This document shows, piece by piece, positions 25,866 through 36,061 of a stretch of DNA of 64,000 bases. Made by a program: the position numbers and the translations under genes. Origin of the DNA: GCA-2720975 sp964469565 (GTDB taxonomy: Bacteria > Planctomycetota > UBA1135 > GCA-002686595); assembly GCA_964469565.1 (NCBI GenBank), contig CAYXZD010000001.1:186001-250000 (forward strand), written 5' to 3'. Each line of letters begins with the position of its first letter. Position 1 is the stretch's first letter. The notes beneath the pieces are model-generated. The model was not told the origin of the DNA. It did no database searches and saw only the letters and a list, made by a program, of their open reading frames with translations.

Positions 25866-27971
25866 TCAGGCTTGACTGGGCAGGGGATCGACCTCGGCCC
25901 GTTTACCGTGAACACCCATGATGAGGGTGAGCATGCCCATGCCGCCCAGCAAGGAGATCCAAGGAGAGATCCCCCAGATCGCAGCGGGCAAGTAGCCGCA
26001 AATCATCGCGACGATCATCGTCACCAGCGCGTAGGGCGTCTGGGTGCGGACGTGATCAATGTGGTCTGACGCAGATGCGATGGAAGACATGACGGTGGTG
26101 TCGGAGATGGGTGAGCAATGGTCGCCAAAAATAGCCCCCTCCAGCACTGCGCCGATACTGATGACCATCATCATGTGACCACCGATCTCTGCACCTTCAC
26201 CCAACCTGAACGCAAGACCCACAACAAGGGGCAGGAGGATGGTCATCGTACTCCAGGATGAACCCGTGGCGAATGCCACGAAACTGGAGAGCAGGAACAA
26301 CACGAGTGGCAGAATGATCGGATCAAGGGTGCCGCTCAAGATGGATGTGAGGTACCCCGCGGTCCCCAGATCGCCGCAGAGGGAGCCAATGGCCCAAGCC
26401 AAGTAGAGAATGGCGAGCCCCACTCCCATGGAGCGCAGGCTTGACCATGAGGCCTGCATCGCTTGGGGGAAGGAGAGTCCAACTCCAAAGCCCAAGAGAA
26501 GGGCCAGGACAAAGCCAGCTAGGCCACCCCACATGAGTGGGTCGAATCCGCTACCGTCATAGAGCACTTGGGTCAAACTCTCAATGGTGAACAAGGTGCC
26601 CGCCTCCCAGTATTCCATTGCGCCGCCTGAATGCAGAATCATTCCCAGCGTGGCGATCACGAACGTCAGCACGGGCCAGACTGCGACCGATGACCGTGGC
26701 TGCACATGAGCGGCTGGCTTCAGACTCGTGGCGTGCTCGCTCACCATTGGCTTGGCACCTTTCCGCAGGACTGCGCCTGTACGCGCACGACGCTCGGCAG
26801 TCAGCATGGGTCCGAAATCCCGACCGGATACCGTGACGAGGCCCACAAAGAACAGCGTGAAGATGCAGTAGAATCGATAGGGCAGGGTCTGGAGGAACAC
26901 CCCGTAGCCGTCGCCGCTGCTCAGGCCGACACTGGGAAGCTGGCTGCTGAAGGTTGAGACTTCGAATGCAATCCATGTGGAGAGGATTGAGATGCCCGCC
27001 ACAGGGGCGGCCGTGGAGTCTACGATGTACGCTAGCTTCTCCCGCGCGACTTTGAATCTGTCGGTCAAGGGCCGCATGGTGGTGCCCACCAAGATCGTGT
27101 TGGCATAGTCATCGAAGAAAATGACAAGTCCCATAAGCCAGGTAGCCAGTTGCGATCGCCGTGCGCTGCTCGCCAATCTGGCGATGCGATCCATAAGTCC
27201 TTGAATACCTCCCGCGCGGGTGACTACGCCCACCATCGCCAGCATGAAGACCACGAAGGCCACCACACGCATGCGGTCGCCATCGATAACTTCATCCCAA
27301 AGGTGCGTGGTAAACACATCCACAGTTCCCATTCCTAGTGCTCCACTCAGCCCTGCCCCGGCTTGGGCTCGAACGAGTACGGAGCCTGAGAGCACGCCAG
27401 CAAGGAGCGCAGGCACTGGCTTCCTTAGGGCGATGGCGAGGGCAATGGCAACGAGAGGCGGGAGTAGGGATTGTCGCGTGGGCACCGACCACGGACGGCT
27501 CACTTGAATGCGTTGGTCGCCCCGCTCCACGCTTAGGCTGAGCGCGCCGTCACGGAGTTCCGTCCGGAGGGAGAGGCCAGCGGCATTAGAATCCGCTTGG
27601 GACACAGTGAAGTTCGTGTCGAGGCCATGATCGCCTGCGAACGAGCGTAGGTGCCGCACGATGCTATTGCGCATCTCTGTGCGATACTCATTTCGCTCAG
27701 TAGCACTGGCCAGGGCAGATCCTGGCCAATCAATCTCCGTATTGCCGAGACGTAACTCCAGTTTCCCCGATTCGGCTTCTTGAGCAGAGTAGAGCCACTG
27801 GCCGAGGGATTGTGGCTCCTCGTGGCCAAGATCCGACGGGGATGCCGGGCAGGGCAGTTCTAGCAGGGAACCCGACTCGATGGCTGCGAGTTGCGCCACA
27901 TTTGCGCTCGGCAGGCACGCAAAGAGGAGGAGGATACCAACGACGGTGAGGGCCGGGGTCAGGCGTTGCAT
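25866..27971 (-). CDS. NhaC-family Na+/H+ antiporter with N-terminal extracytoplasmic domain
   Basis: 701 residues. The last 530 match NhaC: about 12 helices, FDDYANTILVG in the first half, and the second-half loop FATGSSWSTM with EGAIFGDHCSPISDTT. Ordinary NhaC proteins have about 460-520 residues. Here a signal-like helix (TPALTVVGILLLFACLPS) leads to a soluble segment (about 25-165) rich in Glu/Arg, before the first transport helix. The segment has no recognised domain and should face outside. The antiporter exchanges cytoplasmic sodium for protons, which fits a marine habitat. First gene of a pair with the UPF0104 gene. Confidence 0.9.
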   Translation of the reverse strand: MQRLTPALTVVGILLLFACLPSANVAQLAAIESGSLLELPCPASPSDLGHEEPQSLGQWLYSAQEAESGKLELRLGNTEIDWPGSALASATERNEYRTEMRNSIVRHLRSFAGDHGLDTNFTVSQADSNAAGLSLRTELRDGALSLSVERGDQRIQVSRPWSVPTRQSLLPPLVAIALAIALRKPVPALLAGVLSGSVLVRAQAGAGLSGALGMGTVDVFTTHLWDEVIDGDRMRVVAFVVFMLAMVGVVTRAGGIQGLMDRIARLASSARRSQLATWLMGLVIFFDDYANTILVGTTMRPLTDRFKVAREKLAYIVDSTAAPVAGISILSTWIAFEVSTFSSQLPSVGLSSGDGYGVFLQTLPYRFYCIFTLFFVGLVTVSGRDFGPMLTAERRARTGAVLRKGAKPMVSEHATSLKPAAHVQPRSSVAVWPVLTFVIATLGMILHSGGAMEYWEAGTLFTIESLTQVLYDGSGFDPLMWGGLAGFVLALLLGFGVGLSFPQAMQASWSSLRSMGVGLAILYLAWAIGSLCGDLGTAGYLTSILSGTLDPIILPLVLFLLSSFVAFATGSSWSTMTILLPLVVGLAFRLGEGAEIGGHMMMVISIGAVLEGAIFGDHCSPISDTTVMSSIASASDHIDHVRTQTPYALVTMIVAMICGYLPAAIWGISPWISLLGGMGMLTLIMGVHGKRAEVDPLPSQA

Positions 27972-28063
27972 GGGGCGAGGATAGGGGCAACTCCATCACC
28001 GTACCAGCCATGACTCCACCGATGGGTGTGTCTCCCGTGGAGTGGCATGGTATCCTGCGCCCC

Positions 28064-28663
28064 ATGAGTCCCCTCCTCCTCTGCCTCTCCACGGGAGTTT
28101 TCCCCGAGCCTGGGTCGTCTGTGGGCATCGATCCCATCCTCATCGTGACAGCCCTGATCCTGGTGGGGATTGTGTTTGTAATCCTCCAGCTGCTGCGCCT
28201 GACGCGCCTGCTCGACGAGCAGACTGATGAATTGGCTGGGCTGGAGCGGCTCGACCCGATTTCCGATGCCCTCGAACGTCTGGCTGAAGGGGGGGACGAG
28301 CTTGGTCGCCGCCGATTGGAGCACGTGCTGATCGATATCCGTGACGGCAACAAGCGCTTTGAGGAGCGCTTGCTGGCCTTGATGGATCAGCAGCAGTCTG
28401 CGGCCTCTCCGGTGCAGGGTGCCAGTGGGGCTGCTCAAGGCGAGGGCCTGTCCGAACGCATCACCAACCGTCTCGTGTCCATGGGATTCGAGCGCATCGA
28501 CATCATCAGCCCTGTGGAGGAACTCAACGGGGCGGGCGAGGAGGATCTGAATGTGCGCGTGGAAGCGCGGCGAGCGGGGGTCGCCCACAAGGGTGTTGTG
28601 CTCGTGAGCCGTGGTGCTCTGAAGGATGTCCGCATGCGCTCCAGCTATGACGCATTTCCCTAG
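28064..28663 (+). CDS. Hypothetical membrane-anchored coiled-coil protein
   Basis: About 199 residues. One membrane helix (IDPILIVTALILVGIVFVIL, around 22-43) is followed by a charged helix rich in Leu/Glu and a short C-terminal domain (ERIDIISPVEEL, KGVVLVSRGALKDVRM). The frame opens at 28010, but ATG 28064 puts the helix in the usual place and clears the divergent NhaC promoter area. I do not recognise the family. AsnRS follows after 107 bases; a functional link is not evident. Confidence 0.7.
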   Translation: MSPLLLCLSTGVFPEPGSSVGIDPILIVTALILVGIVFVILQLLRLTRLLDEQTDELAGLERLDPISDALERLAEGGDELGRRRLEHVLIDIRDGNKRFEERLLALMDQQQSAASPVQGASGAAQGEGLSERITNRLVSMGFERIDIISPVEELNGAGEEDLNVRVEARRAGVAHKGVVLVSRGALKDVRMRSSYDAFP

Positions 28664-28770
28664 CCCAGCCTCCCTTCAGTTTTACATTCGGTGACGGGGC
28701 CCGGCTTCACTATCCTCCAGATCCGACCGCACGCTCCCCTCACACCGCAGATTCCACAGCAGCCAGTTCC

Positions 28771-30072
28771 ATGAGCCCGACAATCACCGTCCAACACCTG
28801 AGCCAACACGTGGGGGAGACCGTCACCCTGAAAGGGTGGCTCCACCGCCGCACGTCCAAGGGCAAGCTACACTTTGTCCAATTCCGGGATGGCACTGGCT
28901 ACGTGCAATGTGTGTTGTTTGCCAAAGCCGTCCCCGAGGAGTTGTTTGAGGCTGTCGGCCGTGCGGGGCAAGAATCCAGTCTCATTCTGGAGGGTGAGGT
29001 GAAAGCAGATGATCGCGCACCGGGCGGGGTGGAGATCTCGGTGAGTGCCGGGAGTGTTCTACAGAGCGTGCAAGATTTCCCTATTACGCCCAAAGAACAT
29101 GGCCCGGATTTCCTGCTCTCCCGTCGCCATTTGTGGATGCGATCAAAGCGTCAGTGGGCCGTGCTACGCATCCGCGATGCCGTGATCACTGCGATTCGCA
29201 CTTTCTTCGATGAACGCGACTTTTTGTGCGTGGACTCTCCCATGTTTACGCCAGCGGCCTGCGAGGGAACCAGCACCCTCTTTGAGTTGGACTACTTCGA
29301 GGGGGACAAGGCTTTCCTGACCCAGTCGGGACAGTTGTATGCCGAGGCCTCTGCCCTCGCGTTTGGGAAGGTCTACTGCTTCGGGCCGACCTTTCGGGCA
29401 GAAAAGTCTAAGACGCGTCGGCATCTGACGGAGTTCTGGATGTTGGAGCCTGAAATGGCCTATGCAGACCTTGAAGATGTGCAGACCTTGGCAGAGGAAC
29501 TCATCGTTCATGTGGTTTCTGAGGTGCTGCGCCGGCGGCAGCCCGAGTTGGCTGCTTTGGAGCGCGACCTCTCCAAGCTCGAATGTATTCGGGGTGGCTT
29601 TCCGCGCATGACCTACGAGGAGGCTTCTAAGATCCTACTTGAACACCCGGATTCGGAGTTCGTGGCGGGAGATGACTTTGGCGCGCCGGACGAGACCATT
29701 CTCTCTGAACTGCACGAGCAACCTCTGATGATTACGCGCTACCCAAAAAAGATCAAAGCGTTCTACATGAAGGAGGATCCCGCCGACCCCAGCAAGGTTC
29801 TATGCGTGGACATGATCGCGCCGGAGGGCGTGGGGGAAATCATCGGCGGCAGCCAGCGTGAGGAGAACCTCGATGTTCTGTTGGCCTCGATTGACGAGCA
29901 TGAATTGCCCTGCGTGGATTTTGAATGGTATCTAGATCTGCGCCGTTTTGGATCGGTTCCCCACGGGGGGTTTGGTCTTGGCCTAGAGCGTACCGTGGGC
30001 TGGATCTGCGGGCTGGAGCATGTGCGCGAAGCCGCTCCTTTCCCTCGCATGATGACACGCATCAGGCCCTAG
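28771..30072 (+). CDS. asnS: Asparaginyl-tRNA synthetase
   Basis: Class IIb synthetase that charges tRNA-Asn with asparagine. An N-terminal OB-fold (KGWLHRRTSKGKLHFVQFRDG) binds the anticodon. Motif 2 is at 208-228 (FRAEKSKTRRHLTEFWMLE), and motif 3 is GGFGLGLER (399-407). Trp and Met in TEFWMLEPE and the GQLYAEA stretch fit AsnRS rather than AspRS. Its presence suggests direct asparaginylation, although an amidotransferase route could coexist. 433 residues is typical. The stop lies 13 bases from the convergent lipoprotein gene. Confidence 0.95.
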   Translation: MSPTITVQHLSQHVGETVTLKGWLHRRTSKGKLHFVQFRDGTGYVQCVLFAKAVPEELFEAVGRAGQESSLILEGEVKADDRAPGGVEISVSAGSVLQSVQDFPITPKEHGPDFLLSRRHLWMRSKRQWAVLRIRDAVITAIRTFFDERDFLCVDSPMFTPAACEGTSTLFELDYFEGDKAFLTQSGQLYAEASALAFGKVYCFGPTFRAEKSKTRRHLTEFWMLEPEMAYADLEDVQTLAEELIVHVVSEVLRRRQPELAALERDLSKLECIRGGFPRMTYEEASKILLEHPDSEFVAGDDFGAPDETILSELHEQPLMITRYPKKIKAFYMKEDPADPSKVLCVDMIAPEGVGEIIGGSQREENLDVLLASIDEHELPCVDFEWYLDLRRFGSVPHGGFGLGLERTVGWICGLEHVREAAPFPRMMTRIRP

Positions 30073-30085
30073 GGTAACTCAGACT

Positions 30086-30871
30086 CTAGGGGCGGTCTTT
30101 GCTGGACTCTGCCTGGTGGTGAGGCGCTTGAGCACAACCCAGTGCTGCTTCTAGGTGCATGGCCTGTCCGATCTGGTGTGCCCATGAACCGTCAGGGCGA
30201 AACAAGTTGGGCAGGTTGGCCCGGCGGGACAAGGCTTGGGCGGCCCGGTGTTTCGACCATGTGAGGGTCTTACTGGGTGTCCAATCCCCGGGGTCTTCGA
30301 GTTCGGCTGGTGTACCCGCGCGCAGGACACGGATCAGGAAGGCAAGCACTTTGGGCTCGCTGTCGGGGTCAAGCCCCAGAGCGAGCGCCGAACATGCACA
30401 CTCGACCCGTACCTCCAGGTCCGGGTGGGAGCATGGACTGAGAATGAGGGGGATAAGCTCTGCGGCCAGCTGGTGGGCATCTGGACTCCCGACCGGGCAT
30501 TGGGCCAGGGCAGCCGCGGCCACCACTTGACTCGCATCGCCGGCGCGTGTGGGGCTGAGTGACCGAAGCTGAAGATGTTGTAGCAACGAATGAGTGCGAT
30601 TAGATCCCTGGGACTGGGCAATGAGCACGGCGGCCCGCAGGGCCGTCTCATCGGCAGTGTCGAGGCGGGCCACGAGTTTCCGGTGACTGGCCGAGTCCCA
30701 TTGCCAAGGGGTGGGTACCGATTGGAGGTGCGTTACTCGGGCTTCGAATTGGAGGGTGCTGGAGTCCTCCCAGCCCGGCGTGAGGCTGCGCTCCTGCAGG
30801 CCGCGGCACGAGGTGCAGAGAAGCGCGGCCACGATGGCTGCAGGCTTGAGCCACTGGGTGTGATTCAGCAT
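30086..30871 (-). CDS. Hypothetical lipoprotein, helical
   Basis: 261 residues with a lipoprotein-like start (MLNHTQWLKPAAIVAALLCTSC; Cys22, the -3 residue is a Cys so the lipobox is weak). The remainder is mainly alpha-helical, with HEAT-like phrases (LEVRVECACSALALGLDPDSEP; KHRAAQALSRRANLP). No enzyme motif is seen. It lies 52 bases downstream of the large PEGA protein on the same strand and probably shares its transcript. Confidence 0.65.
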   Translation of the reverse strand: MLNHTQWLKPAAIVAALLCTSCRGLQERSLTPGWEDSSTLQFEARVTHLQSVPTPWQWDSASHRKLVARLDTADETALRAAVLIAQSQGSNRTHSLLQHLQLRSLSPTRAGDASQVVAAAALAQCPVGSPDAHQLAAELIPLILSPCSHPDLEVRVECACSALALGLDPDSEPKVLAFLIRVLRAGTPAELEDPGDWTPSKTLTWSKHRAAQALSRRANLPNLFRPDGSWAHQIGQAMHLEAALGCAQAPHHQAESSKDRP

Positions 30872-30923
30872 GGGTTGAGGGAGTCTACTCGCCTCAGACC
30901 CCTAGACCTAGACTGGAATTGGC

Positions 30924-33900
30924 TTAGCGCAGGCTGTGAGTGTGGCCCAAAGCTGGGCTGGGGGTTGGGGTGGGTTCGAAAGCGCGCAGGCCGCCTTCGT
31001 CACTAATCCAGATGCGCCCCAAGGGTGCCGCGATGCTGGGCCGCTCAAAGGCTATTGAGCGCCACTCGCCGATGCACAGGACAGAGTCGTTGATGCCTCC
31101 GGCCCAAGAGATGTAGAACGCCCCGGCTCGGTAGTGAACATGATCGCTCCGGTAGGGGTTCTCAAACTGGCTGCGCTCGGGGTCTTCTCGGCGGCGGAGC
31201 ACATGGAATCCTAACCCGTCTCCGAATCGACGCAGGTCATGATTGAGAGAGCTTTCACTCACATCGGCCAGCTCATGTGGCTTGAGCCCGAATGTCCAAC
31301 CCAAGCACCGACCATCTACGAGCCGCAGGCTGATGCACTGCGGGCTGGGGGCGGGGCCACACATGGGAGCTGAGCCTAGGCCTAGGGGGCCCTCGGTCTC
31401 TCCTGATTCAACATTCAACACCCAGGCCTGACCTTCTTCGCTGATCAAGAGCACGTGTCCCGGGCGGTGGGGCATGAACACAGGTGATCGTGAGAAGCCT
31501 GAGAGTGTGTCCAATCTGCGGCTCCAGCGAGTGCTCCCGTCGGCGCCCAATCGAGCCACATGACCGTCACGGTCGCAAACTATGTGTCCATTCCCCACCG
31601 GGAAGGGGGGAGCCTCGATTTTAGCCCCTTGATTCCACGCTCTCACAGGATTGAGAGAGAGGGTCACTCGCCGATCCTCGGGGTGCTCCCATAGCAAGGT
31701 GCGAGTCTCGTAGCCGGGATGGCTCACCACAATCTGAACGGGGTCCCCGCGGCGGCTTTCAAAAATGTGAGAACCCGGCGGCAGCGCATTCTGGGTTGGG
31801 CTCAGTGAGACGGTGCCCGGAGCGAGGCCGCTGGACTCGACGTGCGCTCCGGCGGGTTCGGTCGTGAGCTGCCAGGGGAGCGAGAACAAACTTAGATCCT
31901 GCACGAGAGGTTCAAGCGGGTCCAATGCGGTCTCGTGCTGGCCTGCAAGTGCCCGCCGGCGCGCTTCGGCTAGGGCTTCCCGCTGGGCATGCAGCTCACC
32001 GAGGCGTTCTTGCAGGACAGACTCGACTTTTCCAGTGCGATCAATACGGATGATGTCTTCGTACAGTTCGATGGCTGATTGGAATCGACCAGCAGTCTGG
32101 TGAGTTTCGGCCTGACGCATCCAGGTCTCCTGCTGCTGTAAGCTGGCAGCGAGGTCGAGCTCCCGGGTGAGGGCCGTGCGGATTTGGTCCCGTGCGCAAA
32201 CCCGTTGGCTGATTTCATCTAGGGTTTGTTCCCACCACAGGCGTTGCGCAGGGGCGAGTGCGGCAGGCTCCAACAGCTTGTGAAGCTCAGCGATCTGTTG
32301 GGTCACCCTGCGTTCCACTTCGATTTGTCCTGCATGCCGGGGCTGCGGATCACCGTGAGCCAGCACGTTGGCGAGCAGGCGCTGGGTGAGCCCGTCGCGA
32401 AGTTTCTGGACCTCGGGCCATGATCGTGAGACTCGCTGGACGATCGGAGGTGCGGGAAGCCTGAGCATACGGTCCAACGCCTGCACGGGATCTCCCAGAG
32501 TGGCTTCGTGCTGAACCTGTTCATACTGATCAATCCAATCCTTGCGCAGGGCCATGTCCGCGAGTAACTCGCGGCCGAGCAAGTCCTCGCGCAGATCCTG
32601 TACGTCTGAGGCCCTTTCCCCAGGAAAGTCTATTTCGAGCCGTGCGAGGGCAGCGGAGGGAGTTTCAGAGAGTGCGCGGATGCTTGACAGTTTGGCTTCT
32701 CGGCTGCGTTCACTGCGCACGTGCACGAGTGCGCTAGTCGAGAGCAGCAAAGCTCCAACTACGAGCGCAACGAGCGATCGTCCCGTGAATACGGGGTGCA
32801 GGTCAAGACCGCGAACTCCCGCTGCCCGCCGTGCTTGGGCTAGGGCCCTGCGAACTTCCCGGTGGCGTGGAGCGTGGTCGAGAAGGACACGCAGGGGTGA
32901 GATGGCTTCCCCGGCGCGCTCGTTGTCCACGAGCCACTGGCAGGCCTCGAGCACCCAGGGTGCACCGCGCTGGGGGAGACCTGCGATGGTCAGACCCAGG
33001 CCCAGCTCCAATCTCATCTGCAGGGTCACAGACACCCAATCTGCACAGTGTCGCTCGCTCAGCTCAAGGAGGGGGATGGCCCGGCGCGGGCATCCTTGAT
33101 CCTGGAATCCTCTGGCCAATTCGAGCCAGGCTGCCACCGGCGGATCCACCATAGGGCATGTCCCCGATTCTGAGTCAACCGCTTGTCGCCGCAGGCGCGG
33201 ACGGACGCTATGCAAATGTGCAATACGATCTAGGGGATCGGACTCGGAGGCTTGCTTCCAATGTTGCAGGGCAAGGCCCGGGTCTTGGAGGGTGGCGTGC
33301 AGGCGGCGCAGGATGGTGCGTCGTGGACTGGAGGGCATGGGGTGCACGAGGGCTCCAATCTTGGAGCTGATTTCCTGTGCTGCATGTGAGGGCATCGGCC
33401 CGGCGGTCCCACAGGCTGCCCAGTATTGAATGCGCGTACGTGCGCGTTGAATCTGGCCGGCGCGTTGGCAAGCGAGGGCGAGTTCGAGAGCATCTTCGCC
33501 TGAGGCGATCTGCATCGAGCCTTCATCGAGAGCCCGTGCGGCGCAGGAGAGCGCACGTCGCAGGGGCCAGCCGAGCCGATCAGCAATCTCCTGGAGAGTG
33601 CGCTGGCCTGTGACGGCCTGCATGAAATGGGTGGGGATGTGGTCGCCCGGTGTTAGGTCGGGAGTTGGGCCGGGAGTTGGNNNNNNNNNNNNNNNNNNNN
33701 NNNNNNNNNNNNNNNNNNNNNNNNNNNNNNNNNNNNNNNNNNNNNNNNNNNNNNNNNNNNNNNNNNNNNNNNNNNNNNNNCGGGAGTTGGGCCGGGAGTT
33801 GGACACGGAATCAGGTCGAAACCCAGGCGAGCCGCAAGAGGGGCTTGGTTGAACTCGTCTTGAACCCGTGCGTACTCCAGCAGTAGCTGGGACATTTCAT

Positions 33901-34282
33901 GGGCAGGTTGAGTGCTGTGCTCAAGAACTCCACCATCCTCCTCTGGGTCGAACTGAAACCGAACCTGAGCTCCATCGAGGATTTCATAGAAGCTCTCTAG
34001 GCGCCGCGCGAGGACGACCTGCTGAAGTTGAAGGGCGGGGGCCTCTGGGGATGCGGAAACGCCTGGGGAGTCGTCGGCCCAAGCTTGCTCCATGGCCGAG
34101 CGCCAGTGTTCCCGGGATTCCCCTGGTGGCGCGAGGAGGCGCACACTCCCCTCCCATAGACCTAGGATCACAGGGGCATGTTGCCCGGTCCTCAGGGTCA
34201 GCGTGCCCGAGCGCCGGCCCTGGGCCAGACCTTGCAAGAGCTCGGCTAAGCCGATCCCGCGTACATCACCTTGGAAGCTCAT
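30924..34282 (-). CDS. Large DUF4388-TPR-PEGA-propeller membrane protein (interrupted by assembly gap)
   Basis: One gene of over 1,080 residues, falsely split by 100 N. From ATG 34282: a DUF4388/PATAN domain (MSFQGDVRGIGLAELLQGLAQ to about 120), a PTPG tandem linker with the gap, a winged-helix-like segment (RTLQEIADRLGWPLRRAL), TPR-like helices, one membrane helix (SLVALVVGALLLSTSALVHV), further coiled helices, a PEGA-like domain (WQLTTEPAGAHVESSG ... HPGYETR), and a C-terminal PQQ-like propeller (GHVARLGADGSTRWSRRL). Both gap sides read PTPG in the same repeat phase; the missing length must be 2 modulo 12 and then the frames join. DUF4388 is common in Planctomycetes and Myxobacteria signalling proteins. 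Function is unknown; a cytoplasmic sensor tethered to an outer receptor is suggested. Confidence 0.82.
33661..33802 (-). repeat. 12-bp tandem repeat, in frame (PTPG), with gap
   Basis: On the minus strand the unit is CCAACTCCCGGC, coding Pro-Thr-Pro-Gly. About two units are visible on each side of 100 N. It joins the DUF4388 domain to the helical part of the large protein. Confidence 0.93.
33681..33780. other. Assembly gap (100 N) in 12-bp repeat
   Basis: Exactly 100 N. The repeat requires 2 modulo 12, while 100 is 4 modulo 12, so the length is a placeholder. Confidence 0.98.
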
Positions 34283-34363
34283 GGGGCGTCATCATCGTGG
34301 GGGTCATCGATCAGGTTGTGGACTCACTGAAAGATCGACCCCAGCGGGGACGGCGCTAAAGGC

Positions 34364-35020
34364 TCAGGGGCGGCGTTGATTGAGATGCTCGAGGTCTTGG
34401 GGAGTGTCTAGGTTGTCGAGGATCGCAATGTCCGTTACAGGGGCCTTGAGTAGGGGGGTTGCTTGCTCTCGCAGGGATCGGAGGCTTCCGGGACTGGGAT
34501 CAGAGTCCCACTTTGAGAGCAGTTCAGCGCCGAGGATGATGGGGTGGCCGAACTGGCGGCCACGGACAGGTGACGCGCTGGGGAGTTTGTCGAGTGTTTC
34601 CTGGGTGTCGCCCTCGGTGCAAGGGGCAAGCCACCCCCGGGGAGGCGACCCGGCATTTCTCCAGGTGCGCGCGAGGGTTCGAAACACAGCGGGGCGCACG
34701 AGCGGGCAGTCCACGGGTGCAATGCATAAGCTCTCAGCATGGACCGAGTGCATGAGCAATGCGATGCCTAAGCTGCGTCCTAGGGCCCATCGAGGATTGT
34801 GAGTCACTTCGATGGGTCGTGATCCAGCACCCTCAAAGGAGCTGAGAAACTTTGCAATGGGCGCGTGGTCTGCGCCGGTGATGACGTGCACTCGATCGGG
34901 CTGAACTTCCAGTCCCGCCACGATGAGGTGTTCGATAGCGGGTATTCCGTGAATGAGTGCCAGGGCTTTGGGCTGGCCCAAGCGCAGCGAGGCACCGGCA
35001 GCCAGAATGACAAGGTCCAT
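34364..35020 (-). CDS. MocA/MobA-like nucleotidyltransferase
   Basis: 218 residues from ATG 35020 (MDLVILAAGASLRLGQPKAL, the nucleotide-binding loop). PVDCPLV is the metal-binding strand and QFGHPIIL the downstream family motif. Such enzymes attach CMP or GMP to molybdopterin, or activate other small phosphorylated ligands. The open frame upstream to 35350 overlaps the ThiF-like gene and is antisense nonsense in composition. Ten bases separate it from that gene, so the two are probably one operon. Other moa/mog genes are absent from the window. Confidence 0.85.
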   Translation of the reverse strand: MDLVILAAGASLRLGQPKALALIHGIPAIEHLIVAGLEVQPDRVHVITGADHAPIAKFLSSFEGAGSRPIEVTHNPRWALGRSLGIALLMHSVHAESLCIAPVDCPLVRPAVFRTLARTWRNAGSPPRGWLAPCTEGDTQETLDKLPSASPVRGRQFGHPIILGAELLSKWDSDPSPGSLRSLREQATPLLKAPVTDIAILDNLDTPQDLEHLNQRRP

Positions 35021-35030
35021 TGGCGCAGGC

Positions 35031-36059
35031 CTATTGGCCGAGGTAGCGGTCGACGAGTGCGAGGGCTCGCCCTGTGTCTTCGGTGCCCTCCACAAGTGTG
35101 CGTCCATCGGGGAACACAGAGAAGGTGAATTCTTGGGCGCGGAAGCGTAGCAGGGGGCCGGCACGTTGGATGGACTGCGCCACGCCTTCGAGTTTCCCCG
35201 CAAGTTCGTCGAGGTCGATGCCACCGGATTGTCCGCGGACCTGGACGGTATTGCGACCACACAAGGAGACTGCGCGGACTGCCGCGGGCTCATCCAGCCA
35301 TGGGTGCTCGCCCTGTGCGCAGGCTGGACAGTCTGGGTCGGGCCGCGCACCCAAGCGACGCACCTGGCCGTTCCAAACGTCTAACTCCAGTAGGCCCGGC
35401 TCAAGTGACTCGGGACTACACAAGATGCGTAGAGCTAGGCCCGCTTGCATCGAAGCCACCAACCCGACGGCGGGTGCAATGACTCCGGCGGTGTCGCAGG
35501 TCGGCAAGCTCCCCGCAGGGGGAGGCTCGCGGAAGAGACACCGCAAGCAGGGACCTGATCCAGGCAGGACCGGTAACACCATGCCCGATCCCCCGACAAC
35601 TCCCCCGTAGATCCAAGGGGTGCCTGTGCGCACGCAGTAATCATTGATGAGATAACGCGTGTTCAGGTTGTCGGTTCCATCCAGAATCAGATCGCAACCC
35701 TCTGCTAGCTGGGGGAGATTGTCCGCATCCAGATGTACTGCGTGGGCGCACACTTGTGTGGGGCCTCCCGCTCGCTGCAGGGTCTGTGAACTGGCGATGA
35801 CCTTGGGGGTGGCGGAGCGGGCGTGCTCTTCGTCGAACAAGACTTGCCGAGGAAGGTTGGAGTACTCAACCACATCGCGGTCCACGAGTAGAAGGGTCCC
35901 GACTCCGGCCCGGTAGAGGTTTTGCGCCAGTACACCGCCTAGGGCACCGCAACCCACGAGCAAGACGCGCGCCTTTTCGATGCGCTCTTGGCCGGCACTT
36001 CCCAAGGGAGCAAAGCGGACCTGTCGATCGAAGCGTGGGCCGTGAACGGAGTCTTGCAT
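35031..36059 (-). CDS. ThiF/MoeB/HesA-family adenylyltransferase
   Basis: E1-like enzyme that adenylates the C-terminal Gly of a MoaD/ThiS-type ubiquitin-like protein. ATP loop: VLLVGCGALGGVLAQNL, then LVDRDVVEYSNLPRQ; DGTDNLNTRYLIND; Zn cysteines CLRC and CPAC; a possible acceptor Cys in TCDTAGV. An additional C-terminal region of about 85 residues follows. ATG 36059 (MQDSVHGPRFDRQVRF) is the family start; the longer frame from 36116 is rejected. Zn-ribbon gene ends 2 bases upstream. The MoaD-like gene at 45946 is a possible partner, 10 kb away. Confidence 0.9.
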   Translation of the reverse strand: MQDSVHGPRFDRQVRFAPLGSAGQERIEKARVLLVGCGALGGVLAQNLYRAGVGTLLLVDRDVVEYSNLPRQVLFDEEHARSATPKVIASSQTLQRAGGPTQVCAHAVHLDADNLPQLAEGCDLILDGTDNLNTRYLINDYCVRTGTPWIYGGVVGGSGMVLPVLPGSGPCLRCLFREPPPAGSLPTCDTAGVIAPAVGLVASMQAGLALRILCSPESLEPGLLELDVWNGQVRRLGARPDPDCPACAQGEHPWLDEPAAVRAVSLCGRNTVQVRGQSGGIDLDELAGKLEGVAQSIQRAGPLLRFRAQEFTFSVFPDGRTLVEGTEDTGRALALVDRYLGQ

Positions 36060-36061
36060 GG

